A stretch of DNA of 16,695 nt from an uncultured Mycoplasmatota bacterium (GTDB lineage Bacteria > Bacillota_I > Bacilli_A > RF39 > UBA660). Under the pieces are notes generated by a model that saw nothing but the letters and a program-made list of their open reading frames with translations, searched no databases and was not told where the DNA came from. The translations under genes and the position numbers were made by a program. Location of the stretch: assembly GCA_900547995.1 (NCBI GenBank), contig URIY01000038.1, positions 1-16,695 on the forward strand, given 5' to 3'. Positions 1 to 7,614 of the stretch are shown here, in pieces. Numbering within the stretch: the first letter of the stretch is position 1; every line of letters starts with the position of its first letter.

Positions 1-2
1 TT

Positions 3-440
3 ATTTTTTTTGTTATAAATATGGTACGGATAAAAGGAATAAATAAGATTAATAAATTCATTAAAAACTTATTAATCTGTTTATATGGATTACTAAATTT
101 GTAACCTCTTTTTGTTATATATTTTAATAAAATTATATCCCTTATATATTTAATTATTATGTATATTATTGTAACAGCTATATATATTTTTGATGCCAAT
201 TTTAACACTCCTTTTTTTTACATCTTTAACCGCGGGAATTTAAATTTATCATATTATGAGTATACAAGTCAATATGATTTTTATAAAATAAAATTATTAA
301 TAATAAGTTTGATAATTGGTTTACACTTTATAAAAAAATTAACTATAATTATGAGAAATATTCAAAAAGATTTTAATAAAGTAATTAAAAACTTTTTTAT
401 AATAACTTTGATTAAGATCATAGTGTTAGGATATATATAA
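3..440 (+). pseudogene. Possible decayed membrane-protein gene, interrupted by one in-frame stop
   Basis: One reading frame stays open from position 3 to the stop at 438-440 except for a single TAA at 102-104. Read through that stop, the product is a hydrophobic, helix-rich protein with several likely membrane segments and a polar stretch near 'NRGNLNLSYYEY'. The intact downstream part (ATG at 159, 93 aa) has no convincing ribosome binding site, which fits a remnant better than a separate gene. I do not recognise the family. Extreme AT content makes chance hydrophobic ORFs likely, so this is tentative. The gene may begin left of the window. Confidence 0.25.
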
Positions 441-441
441 T

Positions 442-483
442 AAATACTAGTAAAAAAATACTAGTATTTTTTTACTAGTATTT
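442..483. terminator. Perfect 42-nt palindrome, bidirectional terminator
   Basis: Positions 442-483 are exactly self-complementary. The palindrome holds three copies of TACTAGTA separated by A7 and T7 tracts, so either strand can form a hairpin ending in a U run. It overlaps the stop codon of the leftward ABC permease gene (461-463) and lies just after the rightward ORF ending at 440. That is the expected place for a shared terminator between convergent genes. Confidence 0.7.
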
Positions 484-1252
484 TTTCAAGTGAATTAACA
501 ATTAAATACAAAATATAAGAAAATATCATAAGTATAACAATTCCTGACATAACAAGATTTAAATTAAATACTTGTGATCCATACATAATTAGATAACCAA
601 TACCTTCTTTTGATACTAAAAATTCTCCCATAATAACACCAATTAATGACATACTAATATTAATTTTTAATGTACTAATTATATTAGAAAATGTACCAGG
701 TAATAAGAGTTTAGTATATATTTGAAATTTATTAGCTCCAAATGACTTCATTAGTTTTATTTTTACTTTATCTACACTAATAAATCCTTGATAAACATTA
801 ATAATAGTAATAATAAGTGAAATTAAAAGAGCCATAAATATAATTGATTTCATTCCAGCACCACACCAAATGATAATTATTGGACCAAGTGCAACTTTAG
901 GAAGAGAATTAATAACAGTTAAGTATGGATCAATTATTTTAGCAATCTTTTTATTCCACCAGAGAATTGTTGCGATTAAAATACCTAAAATAGTACCAAT
1001 AGAAAAACTTATTATTGTTTCATAGAATGTTATCCATATATGATTATATAGATTATTTGTGTTATGAAGCATTATAATGGTATCTAAAACTTGTTTGGGA
1101 CTAGATGATATAAAAGTATTAATTACCCCTAAATTAGCTAGTATTTGCCATAAAAATATAAATAAAACAATAATACCAATTTGAAATGAAATAATAAATA
1201 TTTTTTCTTTTTTACGTTTTTTTAAATAAACTTTATGTTCATTACTATACAT
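461..1252 (-). CDS. ABC importer permease, SsuC/TauC/ThiX-like (BPD_transp_1)
   Basis: A 263-aa inner-membrane permease of the sulfonate/nitrate/taurine or thiamine-precursor importer class. It has a basic N-terminus, a first helix around residues 18-40, then the usual cluster of helices. The cytoplasmic coupling (EAA-like) loop lies in the second half, around 'SFGANKFQIYTKLLLPGT', followed by the typical 'GEFLVSKEGIGYLI' stretch. Length is normal for the family. Its ATG overlaps the last 8 nt of the upstream ATPase gene, so the two were an operon with coupled translation. No substrate-binding protein gene is in view, so the substrate cannot be named. With its ATPase broken, the transporter is probably non-functional unless another ATPase substitutes. 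Confidence 0.85.
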   Translation of the reverse strand: MYSNEHKVYLKKRKKEKIFIISFQIGIIVLFIFLWQILANLGVINTFISSSPKQVLDTIIMLHNTNNLYNHIWITFYETIISFSIGTILGILIATILWWNKKIAKIIDPYLTVINSLPKVALGPIIIIWCGAGMKSIIFMALLISLIITIINVYQGFISVDKVKIKLMKSFGANKFQIYTKLLLPGTFSNIISTLKINISMSLIGVIMGEFLVSKEGIGYLIMYGSQVFNLNLVMSGIVILMIFSYILYLIVNSLEKILVKKY

Positions 1253-1589
1253 GAAAATCTAAATCCTTCCATATTTTTTCATAATATTCAGAAAATTCTT
1301 TACATTTTCTATTATTTATAGGGTTAGATTTATTTGTTAATTTAATATCATATATAGATTTAATAGTAGATGGCCTTTTAGACATAACAATAATTTTATC
1401 AGCCATACTAATTGCTTCTGATATATCATGAGTAACCATGATTGCACTCTTTTTTTCTTTTTTTATTATTTCATAAACGTTATCTGATACAGCAAGTCTA
1501 GATTGATAATCCAAAGCTGAAAATGGTTCATCTAATAAAAGAATATCAGGTTTAGTTGCAAGTGTTCTAATTAATGCAACTCTTTGAAT
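1245..1589 (-). pseudogene. 3' fragment of the ABC importer ATPase (SsuB/TauB-like), cut by element insertion
   Basis: The reading frame starts abruptly at 'QRVALIRTLATKPD', followed by Walker B ('ILLLDEPFSALD'), the D-loop and the H-loop ('VTHDISEA'). Everything upstream is missing: Walker A, Q-loop and the LSGG part of the signature motif. Upstream of the Gln codon the frame reads into unrelated AT-rich sequence with a stop within about 15 codons. The break therefore falls inside the LSGGxxQRVA signature. A TTG at 1512-1514 could serve as an internal start, but the product would lack the nucleotide-binding P-loop. The 3' end overlaps the permease start by 8 nt. Confidence 0.85.
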
Positions 1590-1596
1590 GTTGTAT
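1583..1596. other. Left boundary of the integrated element (attL region)
   Basis: Homology to the ABC ATPase ends at about 1589 (plus strand ...tctttgaat) and unrelated sequence follows (gttgtatagac...). This places the junction left by site-specific integration within a few bases. A large serine recombinase is encoded about 1 kb inside, consistent with strand exchange at a short core shared by attL and attR. No second copy of this core is obvious elsewhere in the window, so the exact crossover cannot be fixed. Confidence 0.6.
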
Positions 1597-1664
1597 AGAC
1601 ACTTTTTTCTTCTTTTTATATTAATTTACAATTTTTCTTTAGTTTAACTTTATTTTTAACAGAG

Positions 1665-2519
1665 TTATTTGTTTTCTATTTGCTTATTTTCATCTATATA
1701 CTGGTAGTTAAGTGCATTACCACTACTAATTACTGATTTACCTAAATTTTTTTCAATATCATCTCTAGCAACTTTAGCAGCATGTCCACCCATTTTAGCA
1801 ATTTTTTTATTTTGTTCTAATCCATAAGGTTTGTGTTCTTTAGCAAGTTCACGAGTAGCAATTTCTCCTAAATCAGTAAGAGCAACTTCTATATCAGACA
1901 TATTATCTCTTAAAGATTCTTTTCTAATTCCTTTATATGCTTTATACTCATTTGCTTTCATACCAGACCATTCTTTATATATTTCATTAGTAAGTATTCC
2001 ATATTCATAATTTTCAGTAATACCTCCTTCTTTCCATATATCAGTAAGTTTATTTCTATCTAGTATGCCTTTTAATCTAGCTTCAATCCATTTATCAGAA
2101 TATCCTCTTTTGCGATAATAATTAATTGCTCTTTTAATTGCTATTTCAGGATCAAATACTTCATCAATTCTTTCACTACCTAAATTTGCTAACCACATTT
2201 TAAATGGCTCTGCTTTAGGACTAGGAATTGACTCAATAAGTCTTAAAATGTCATTTGTTTTCATGGCATCTCTTAATCTCATTTTTCCATCAGGTGCTAA
2301 CATTTTCAACTGACTACAATTTGTAGTCACTTCACTACCTTCTTTTTTTAGTCTTGATTTCAATACTGACCAGTATTTTCTAGCATCTTTTGGGTTTGCT
2401 AAAGCATTTACAACATCAACAACACTAAAGTAATAATCTTCCTTTTCGCTATCCCAAATACTTCTAATTTCTTTACCTTCAAATAATCCTACGATTGTTT
2501 CTAGTTTTTCTTGATTCAT
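1665..2519 (-). CDS. Bro-N domain protein (phage antirepressor-like)
   Basis: A 284-aa protein with an N-terminal Bro-N domain (roughly residues 16-105: 'IRSIWDSEKEDYYFSVVDVV' followed by 'ARKYWSVLKSRLKKEGSE'). This is the fold found in phage antirepressors and baculovirus BRO proteins. The long charged C-terminal part includes 'YYRKRGYSDKWIEARLKG' and a basic Gly/Ala-rich stretch near residue 240. Such proteins are common in phages and integrative elements, and known members act as DNA-binding antirepressors; the role here is inferred. The ATG has an AAAGGATG site upstream. The gene begins 46 nt after the recombinase gene on the same strand, so the two are probably co-transcribed. It is the last gene before the element's left end. 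Confidence 0.75.
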   Translation of the reverse strand: MNQEKLETIVGLFEGKEIRSIWDSEKEDYYFSVVDVVNALANPKDARKYWSVLKSRLKKEGSEVTTNCSQLKMLAPDGKMRLRDAMKTNDILRLIESIPSPKAEPFKMWLANLGSERIDEVFDPEIAIKRAINYYRKRGYSDKWIEARLKGILDRNKLTDIWKEGGITENYEYGILTNEIYKEWSGMKANEYKAYKGIRKESLRDNMSDIEVALTDLGEIATRELAKEHKPYGLEQNKKIAKMGGHAAKVARDDIEKNLGKSVISSGNALNYQYIDENKQIENK

Positions 2520-2565
2520 TACTTATCACATCCTTTCATTCAATATTTGGTTATGTAAGTAGAGA

Positions 2566-4179
2566 TCATTCAAAATTCCATTTGATTTGAATATCTCTAC
2601 TATTTGTTTCTTCATTTAACTTTCCAATATAGATTTTATCTATAAACTCATCTACAATAACTCTGTTTAATTTTTTAAGTTCTTGGTATTTACTAAATAT
2701 CTTTTCATTATTCTTTGAAGACTCTTCTTTCATTTGATAATATGCTATCTCATTATTTATTTCATTTAATTGATTACTATACATATCTTCATTCTTATTA
2801 TAGTCTGCAATTAAATCTTTAAATTGTTCTGTTGTAATAACGCCATTAACTTTATCTTCGTAAAGACTCTTCAAATAGTTTCTAGTTTTAGATATTTGCT
2901 TTTCAATATCTGCTCTTTGCTTTTCTAGTGAATTGATTTTACCACTAAACCTACTTGTTTTCTTTTTAGAATCTAATTCATTTAATTTCTCTTTATCATA
3001 GAATTTTTTAATCTTCTTATTAATTGCCTCTAACACTAAATCAGCAAGCAAATCATATCTAATAGATGCTTTATTTATACAATCATCATAACCATCACGA
3101 TTATTAGAGCATACTAGATATTCGTGTTTAGCAGAGTTCTTTTTTCTCATATAATGCTCACATTCAAGACAAAATACTTTACCAGAGAAAAGGTGAACAA
3201 TACCTGTTGATTTCACAGGCTTAGTTCTTTCTTTCATAGCAACTTGTACTTTATTAAAAGTTTCTTCATCTATGATTGCCTCATGGGTATTTTCAATTTT
3301 AATCCATTCACTTTTATCTTTGTGTTTAATTTTATGGTTTTTATAACTAACAGTAGTTCTTTTTCCCTGAATGAGATGTCCTAAATATAATTCATTCGTT
3401 AAAATTGTTTTAATTGCATTTGTAGTCCATTTTATTTCTTCCCTAGGTCTATTACTAATTACATTTAATTTAATCCCTTTTCGGTACTTATATAGTGAAG
3501 GGCAGGGTATATTTTTACTATTTAGATATTTTGCTATACCTGTAAATCCTAAACCTGTTAGATATAAGTCAAATATATCTTTTACAATTTCAGCTGCTAC
3601 TGGATCGACAACTAACTTATTATTATCTTCCTTTGACACTTCATAGCCAAATGAGGCAAAGGGAGAGATAAATTCTCCTTGCTTCATTTTAGCATTGAAA
3701 GCACTTCTTATATTGTTAGATACATCTTCCAAAAACCATTCATTAACAAGTCCATTTATTTGTCTTGATTTCTTATTACCTTTATTTGCAGTATCGGCAT
3801 TATCAGCAAGACTTATAAATCTAACACCCCATTCAATAAACTTATTATGAAGGTATTTTTCAATAATTTCCATATCTCTTGAAAATCTTGATTGACTTTT
3901 ACATAAAACAACATCTATTTTGCCATTTTCACAATCTCTAATAAGTCTTTCAAATTCAGGTCTATAAGTTCCTGCACCAGATAAATCTTCATCACAATAT
4001 TCATCTACTAATACAAAATTAGGTCTTTTTTCAATTTCTGTCATAAGAAGATGTCTTTGATTCTTAATAGATTCACTATCATCTTCTTTATTAGTTTTGT
4101 CTTTATCTTCATCAGATAATCTTTCGTAAATACCAACTCTTAATAATTTCTTACTCTCAACACTCTCCGTTTCATTCAT
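2566..4179 (-). CDS. Large serine recombinase (integrase/excisionase, TndX/TnpX-like)
   Basis: This enzyme should catalyse integration and excision of the element. Using the ATG at 4179 (537 aa), the catalytic domain starts near residue 12, with the Y-x-R-x-S active-site motif and presumed nucleophile Ser22, then 'CKSQSRFSRD'. A Recombinase domain follows around residues 160-325. A recombinase zinc ribbon has cysteines at about 337, 340, 357 and 367, and a coiled coil occupies about 390-505. Length and order match conjugative-transposon recombinases. The ATG at 4179 is chosen because GGAGG lies 8 nt upstream; a TTG at 4194 would extend the frame by five residues but overlaps that site. No separate excisionase is recognised, though a neighbouring small protein could serve. 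Confidence 0.92.
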   Translation of the reverse strand: MNETESVESKKLLRVGIYERLSDEDKDKTNKEDDSESIKNQRHLLMTEIEKRPNFVLVDEYCDEDLSGAGTYRPEFERLIRDCENGKIDVVLCKSQSRFSRDMEIIEKYLHNKFIEWGVRFISLADNADTANKGNKKSRQINGLVNEWFLEDVSNNIRSAFNAKMKQGEFISPFASFGYEVSKEDNNKLVVDPVAAEIVKDIFDLYLTGLGFTGIAKYLNSKNIPCPSLYKYRKGIKLNVISNRPREEIKWTTNAIKTILTNELYLGHLIQGKRTTVSYKNHKIKHKDKSEWIKIENTHEAIIDEETFNKVQVAMKERTKPVKSTGIVHLFSGKVFCLECEHYMRKKNSAKHEYLVCSNNRDGYDDCINKASIRYDLLADLVLEAINKKIKKFYDKEKLNELDSKKKTSRFSGKINSLEKQRADIEKQISKTRNYLKSLYEDKVNGVITTEQFKDLIADYNKNEDMYSNQLNEINNEIAYYQMKEESSKNNEKIFSKYQELKKLNRVIVDEFIDKIYIGKLNEETNSRDIQIKWNFE

Positions 4180-4250
4180 AAATATTACCTCCAATACAAA
4201 GGCAATAATTAAGCTTTAAGTTAAACTTATAACCGACACTATTATAACAT

Positions 4251-4376
4251 TTATTTTGCAATATTAGCATTAAACTCCATCAATTCAATTATTTTATAAA
4301 GTTTTTTGTTAATTATATCTTTTAATTTAGTATCGGTTAATTCATCATCTACAATATCAATTATATTGTATTGCAT
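4251..4376 (-). CDS. Small 41-aa acidic protein upstream of the recombinase
   Basis: The frame runs from ATG at 4376 to TAA at 4251 and encodes 41 residues beginning MQYNIIDIVDDELTD, then an amphipathic stretch rich in Lys, Ile and Leu. AAAGGGG lies about 8 nt upstream of the ATG, a strong site for this genome. It ends 71 nt before the recombinase start on the same strand, so it likely shares that transcript. I do not recognise a named family. Short proteins in this position beside serine recombinases in mobile elements make a recombination directionality factor or regulator possible, but that is inference only. Confidence 0.6.
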   Translation of the reverse strand: MQYNIIDIVDDELTDTKLKDIINKKLYKIIELMEFNANIAK

Positions 4377-4396
4377 TTATTTACCCCTTTCACATA

Positions 4397-4453
4397 TTAA
4401 GTTTGAGAGATAAAAAGACTTTTGTAATCAATTATTTGTTTGTTTTTTCTCAT
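4397..4453 (-). CDS. 18-aa micro-ORF with a strong ribosome binding site
   Basis: ATG at 4453 is preceded by GGAGG with 9-nt spacing. It encodes 18 residues (MRKNKQIIDYKSLFISQT) ending at TAA 4397-4399, 20 nt before the next small gene. The good Shine-Dalgarno site and placement at the head of the small-gene/recombinase block suggest it is translated, perhaps as a leader peptide. One arm of a long inverted repeat lies inside it. No homology is recognised. Confidence 0.4.
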   Translation of the reverse strand: MRKNKQIIDYKSLFISQT

Positions 4454-4592
4454 ATTATCAATCCTCCAATCACTACTTAATTTAAAACAATATTTTTGGT
4501 ACATTTTATTATAAAAAGGTTATTATAATTATTAGGTTAGGTTTTATTATTTTTATAAATTTAGTTTGTTTTTGGTTACAAAGTCTTTTTAT
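4410..4592. repeat. Long-range inverted repeat flanking the recombinase leader
   Basis: The arm at 4410-4427 (ATAAAAAGACTTTTGTAA) is complementary to the arm at 4576-4592 (TTACAAAGTCTTTTTAT), with one unpaired base in 18, across a 148-nt spacer. On the leftward transcript the first arm lies just after the relaxase gene and the second falls inside the 18-aa micro-ORF, so pairing could hide that ORF. The spacer has no other gene that I can support and contains TATAAT-like boxes that could drive the recombinase. Confidence 0.5.
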
Positions 4593-4617
4593 TAGAAATA
4601 TTAAGAGCTAGGTACTA

Positions 4618-6078
4618 CTACATACTTATTTCCATATCATCTGATTTATCTTTTTCAGGTCGTTCATATTTACGATTAACACCATTTGCGTAGTATTCCA
4701 TTTCATCATAATTAATCTCACTATTTTTAGAAAAGTGAATGCCTATTTTATGACCTAATGCTCGGCAAATTTTATCACAGAAGTTAAACATTTTTTCTTT
4801 GAAATTATTAAATGTTTCTTGTATTTCATTAACCTTTGATTCCAACTTTTCAATGATAGTATTTTTTTCTTTAATTATTGATTTTTGTTTAGATATAGTT
4901 TGTTGTTGTTCATAAATTTTTGTATCTCTTTCTTTAATTGCTCGACCATCTTTTAGTTTTGAATTTTCAGTTTGAATATTTTCTATCTTTTGAGTTAATT
5001 CTTCAATAAGAACATTTTTCTGTCTAATCACATTTTTGCTATTTGAATTTTGTTTTTGTATTTGTTTAGAATAATTGATTAAGTTATTAACATCATTATC
5101 CTTATAACCACCAATTTTTCTTTTAGTGGGATTTAATATTTCATTAGAATCAATTTCTGACATTTCTTTAGTAGTTTGCAGTTCAATTTCATTTAATCGT
5201 TTATTCTTTTCAAATTCAATTTTCATTTCACTGATTTGTTCGTTTAAATCTTCAATTTCTTTTTCGGCTTTGGTTTTGTGATGTTTATTATCGCCAATGT
5301 TTCCACGATAGAGATTATAACCTTTTTCAGTAATGAACTTATTATAATCATCTTGAATTTTTGCATAAGAAGTTTTACCACCTAGTGTTTTCCAAAACTG
5401 ATCACAATTTAAAAATTTCCCTTCTTCTGTTTTAAAAATATTTTTTCCGTTCTCATCCTTCTTTTGAACTGGGTACATTTTTTTATTTCCTTTTTTATCT
5501 ATTCCTTCACGATAAATTAGATTACCATCTTTATCTGTTTCAAAAACTTTTCTTTTAACAACATTTACAATAGGCATAAAATAAAAGTGCAAATGTGGTG
5601 TGTCTTCATCAAAATGAATTTCTGCATAAACTACATTATCTTTACCAACAAGTTGTTCTAAAAAATTATAACTTTCATTAAAAAATCCCATAACTTTTTC
5701 TGGTATATCTTCTTTAGATTTTATATCAGGTACTAGAATAGTTTTTCCCTTATCTTTTCCGACTTGATGTGTTCTACCACTATCTTTGAATTTCATTCCC
5801 AAACTTTGAAAAAATTCTTTTCCACTTGTAACGATAGCACCATTTAATAAATTGGTATTCTTGCCATCATTATAATATATTTTATTTTCCTTTAATTTAG
5901 AATAGACTTGTTCTTGTAGAGTAGGTTTAGATAAAGGTATATAACTATAATTAAATATTGTTCTATCTTTATCATAATTTCCTGTTCCTTTTCGCATCAC
6001 GAGTTCTACACCAAGTCCACCTAAATCACTAGCTTTATATTTGCTTTCAAATCTTAACACTTGATTTCCGTCATACAT
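4618..6078 (-). CDS. mobV: MobV-family relaxase (Mob/Pre plasmid mobilization protein)
   Basis: This enzyme nicks one strand at oriT and pilots the element into a recipient through a helper conjugation system. From the ATG at 6078 it is 486 aa. An N-terminal motif I reads 'NYDKDRTIFNY' (residues about 34-44). The metal-binding motif III reads 'HFDEDTPHLH' (about 155-164), giving the HxDExxPHxH signature of the Pre/Mob family. A long coiled coil covers about residues 270-430. The ATG at 6078 is preferred because AAAGGAGG lies 7 nt upstream; an upstream ATG at 6120 would add 14 residues without a good site. The structured region upstream (6131-6318) is where an oriT is expected. Confidence 0.9.
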   Translation of the reverse strand: MYDGNQVLRFESKYKASDLGGLGVELVMRKGTGNYDKDRTIFNYSYIPLSKPTLQEQVYSKLKENKIYYNDGKNTNLLNGAIVTSGKEFFQSLGMKFKDSGRTHQVGKDKGKTILVPDIKSKEDIPEKVMGFFNESYNFLEQLVGKDNVVYAEIHFDEDTPHLHFYFMPIVNVVKRKVFETDKDGNLIYREGIDKKGNKKMYPVQKKDENGKNIFKTEEGKFLNCDQFWKTLGGKTSYAKIQDDYNKFITEKGYNLYRGNIGDNKHHKTKAEKEIEDLNEQISEMKIEFEKNKRLNEIELQTTKEMSEIDSNEILNPTKRKIGGYKDNDVNNLINYSKQIQKQNSNSKNVIRQKNVLIEELTQKIENIQTENSKLKDGRAIKERDTKIYEQQQTISKQKSIIKEKNTIIEKLESKVNEIQETFNNFKEKMFNFCDKICRALGHKIGIHFSKNSEINYDEMEYYANGVNRKYERPEKDKSDDMEISM

Positions 6079-6130
6079 TAAATTCCTCCTTTGACTGTGC
6101 TTCTTTAGTATAAAGGTCATTTATTGACCT

Positions 6131-6318
6131 ATCTCACTAGGGCATAGCCCACGTGAGATTAGGGAGTTCCCTAATAACCCCTTGCTTGTTTAATCGCAAA
6201 ACACCTAAGCTACCCGCAAAGGTGTAATGCTTATAAACAAGATTAAATAATAACTATCTACAAGATACTTATTATTTAATTAATTATTAAAATTGATTTA
6301 AAAATCATTTTAATAATT
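6131..6318. other. Cluster of five stem-loops: candidate oriT / single-strand origin
   Basis: Five consecutive hairpins can be drawn. (1) ATCTCAC/GTGAGAT (6131-6137/6153-6159) encloses GGGC-ata-GCCC. (2) ATTAGGGA-gt-TCCCTAAT is at 6158-6175. (3) CTTGTTTA/TAAACAAG (6185-6192/6234-6241) encloses ACACCT/AGGTGT (6201-6206/6220-6225). (4) ATTAAATAATAA/TTATTATTTAAT (6242-6253/6269-6280) continues, after one mismatch, with five more pairs and a 3-nt loop. (5) AATTATTAAAATTGATTT at 6282-6299 faces its near-complement at 6302-6318. The stretch 6131-6230 is clearly richer in G+C than its surroundings. Placement directly upstream of a MobV gene is typical for oriT; hairpins 4 and 5 could instead be a single-strand origin or an RNA structure between two co-transcribed genes. 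Confidence 0.5.
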
Positions 6319-6381
6319 GTAAAAATATTCACTATCGCCACTTTCATTTTTCTTACGAAAAACAAAACGTGCCTCGTTCAT
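6310..6381 (-). CDS. Possible 23-aa micro-ORF between helicase and relaxase genes
   Basis: ATG at 6381 opens a 23-codon frame starting MNEARFVFRKKNESGDSEYF and closing at TAA 6310-6312. The residue mix looks protein-like and its first codons are more GC-rich than the surrounding DNA. There is no clear Shine-Dalgarno sequence, and its end overlaps stem-loop 5. It may be a relic or chance frame. Confidence 0.25.
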   Translation of the reverse strand: MNEARFVFRKKNESGDSEYFYNY

Positions 6382-6425
6382 TTTTTACTAACTTTTTAGA
6401 AAAAAGTTATCAAAAACTTTGATGA

Positions 6426-7382
6426 TTACTCATCATAATCATCAATCGGTTCTTCATATTTTGCTACATAAATTCTTTCAGCACCTGTTCTTTTTGCTTC
6501 AATATGAAGACCTTCTTTTTCTAAATTATCTAAATTACTTCTTAATAATTTTCCAAATACTGATGGTACAATTTGCAAATTTAATTTGCTAGTTATATCA
6601 GATATTGTGAAAGAAAAATCTTTTTGTTTAATTGCATAATTTAGAAAAATTAATAGATTAGGATTTAAGTCATTACTATCAGTTTCTGACTTTTCAAAGA
6701 TTAGATTTTCATTTCTTTTTAGAACAAATTCTATACTTTCATAATCTCTACTTTCGTAAGAAAATAGAATTTTATTTTTAAGATTTTGGTCTAGCTTTAG
6801 AGTAATAATTCCATCAACAGAGCCATCTATTGCAGTTGAGCCTAGTGATTTATTATTCTTATTAAGATGATGAATTAGTAATATTGTGAAGTTATATTTT
6901 TTGCATAACTCTCTAAATTTAGGAATAACATATTGTCCCATATCCTGATAATTATTTAAGTCATAACCGTTATTCATATCAATTCCACTAAACATATCTA
7001 TGATTACAAATCTGCCTTTTAGCTCATTTGAAAATTCTTGAAATTCTAATTGTAAATCCATCAAATTTAATTTTCTTTCATTAATTTCCTGTTCTTTTAA
7101 TCTAAAATTATCATCAGCAAATTGTAAATTCATCTTATCAATTCTATCTAAAATTTGTGAAAAATTCATTTCTGTGCTAATATATAAAACAGGAGATGGA
7201 CTTGTTCTAAATCCTAAAAAGTTTGTTCCTGTTGCTATGGAGTTAGCAAGTTGTAATGCGAGTAATGACTTACCAACTTTTGGTCTAGCAACAAGACAAT
7301 ATAATCCATTAGATTTCATTAGATTATCAACTATGAAATCTTTTTTTGTAGAATTTTTTCTCATTTCACTTATCGTTTTCAT
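6426..7382 (-). CDS. RepA-like AAA (RecA-fold) replicative helicase
   Basis: A 318-aa protein of the AAA_25/RSF1010 RepA-like hexameric helicase family, expected to unwind DNA during element or plasmid replication. Walker A is 'ARPKVGKS' (residues 32-39), Walker B is 'RFVIID' (124-129), and a sensor region 'LLIHHLNKNNKSLGS' follows at about 168-182, as in plasmid RepA proteins. The C-terminal 80 residues resemble a small winged-helix domain. Its ATG has GAGGAG upstream and overlaps the preceding HTH gene by 17 nt, so translation is coupled. In an integrated element this suggests an excised circular form that can replicate, either autonomously or during transfer. Confidence 0.85.
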   Translation of the reverse strand: MKTISEMRKNSTKKDFIVDNLMKSNGLYCLVARPKVGKSLLALQLANSIATGTNFLGFRTSPSPVLYISTEMNFSQILDRIDKMNLQFADDNFRLKEQEINERKLNLMDLQLEFQEFSNELKGRFVIIDMFSGIDMNNGYDLNNYQDMGQYVIPKFRELCKKYNFTILLIHHLNKNNKSLGSTAIDGSVDGIITLKLDQNLKNKILFSYESRDYESIEFVLKRNENLIFEKSETDSNDLNPNLLIFLNYAIKQKDFSFTISDITSKLNLQIVPSVFGKLLRSNLDNLEKEGLHIEAKRTGAERIYVAKYEEPIDDYDE

Positions 7383-7614
7383 TTGATTTCTCCTCTCTAG
7401 TTGACATTACTTTTAGATAATTAATATCAATTTTTAAATAATCAACAACAACATTCATAGGCAAATCTCTAGTGTGAATCTCATAATTTAGTTGTTCTTT
7501 TATTTTGTTTCTAATCTTTAATACTGAACTTCTACTTAATCCTGTTAGTTTCATTAAATCATTAATATTACACCAAGTTTTTGATACTAATTTTAGTGTT
7601 TCTTTTGCGTTCAT
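7366..7614 (-). CDS. Small HTH protein (DUF3173/excisionase-like)
   Basis: An 82-aa protein with a helix-turn-helix at about residues 16-40 ('NINDLMKLTGLSRSSVLKIR'), then a segment ('LPMNVVVDYLKIDINYL') resembling the C-terminal part of DUF3173-type proteins found in Gram-positive integrative elements. The ATG is preceded by AGAGAGG. It is the first gene of the leftward operon and overlaps the helicase gene by 17 nt. It could be a replication accessory protein binding an origin, or a directionality factor; the sequence does not decide. Confidence 0.7.
   Translation of the reverse strand: MNAKETLKLVSKTWCNINDLMKLTGLSRSSVLKIRNKIKEQLNYEIHTRDLPMNVVVDYLKIDINYLKVMSTREEKSNENDK

Noticed and set aside
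3371..3646. Open frame on the plus strand opposite the recombinase gene
   Set aside because: It is antisense to a well-supported recombinase domain, has no ribosome binding site and arises from the AT-rich codon use of the real gene.
6390..6408. AACTTTTT-aga-AAAAAGTT hairpin as terminator of the helicase gene
   Set aside because: The stem has almost no G/C pairs and no following U run in the leftward direction, so it is unlikely to stop transcription.
7174..7386. Open frame on the plus strand opposite the RepA-like helicase
   Set aside because: It lies over the Walker A region of a clear helicase gene and has no supporting start signal.
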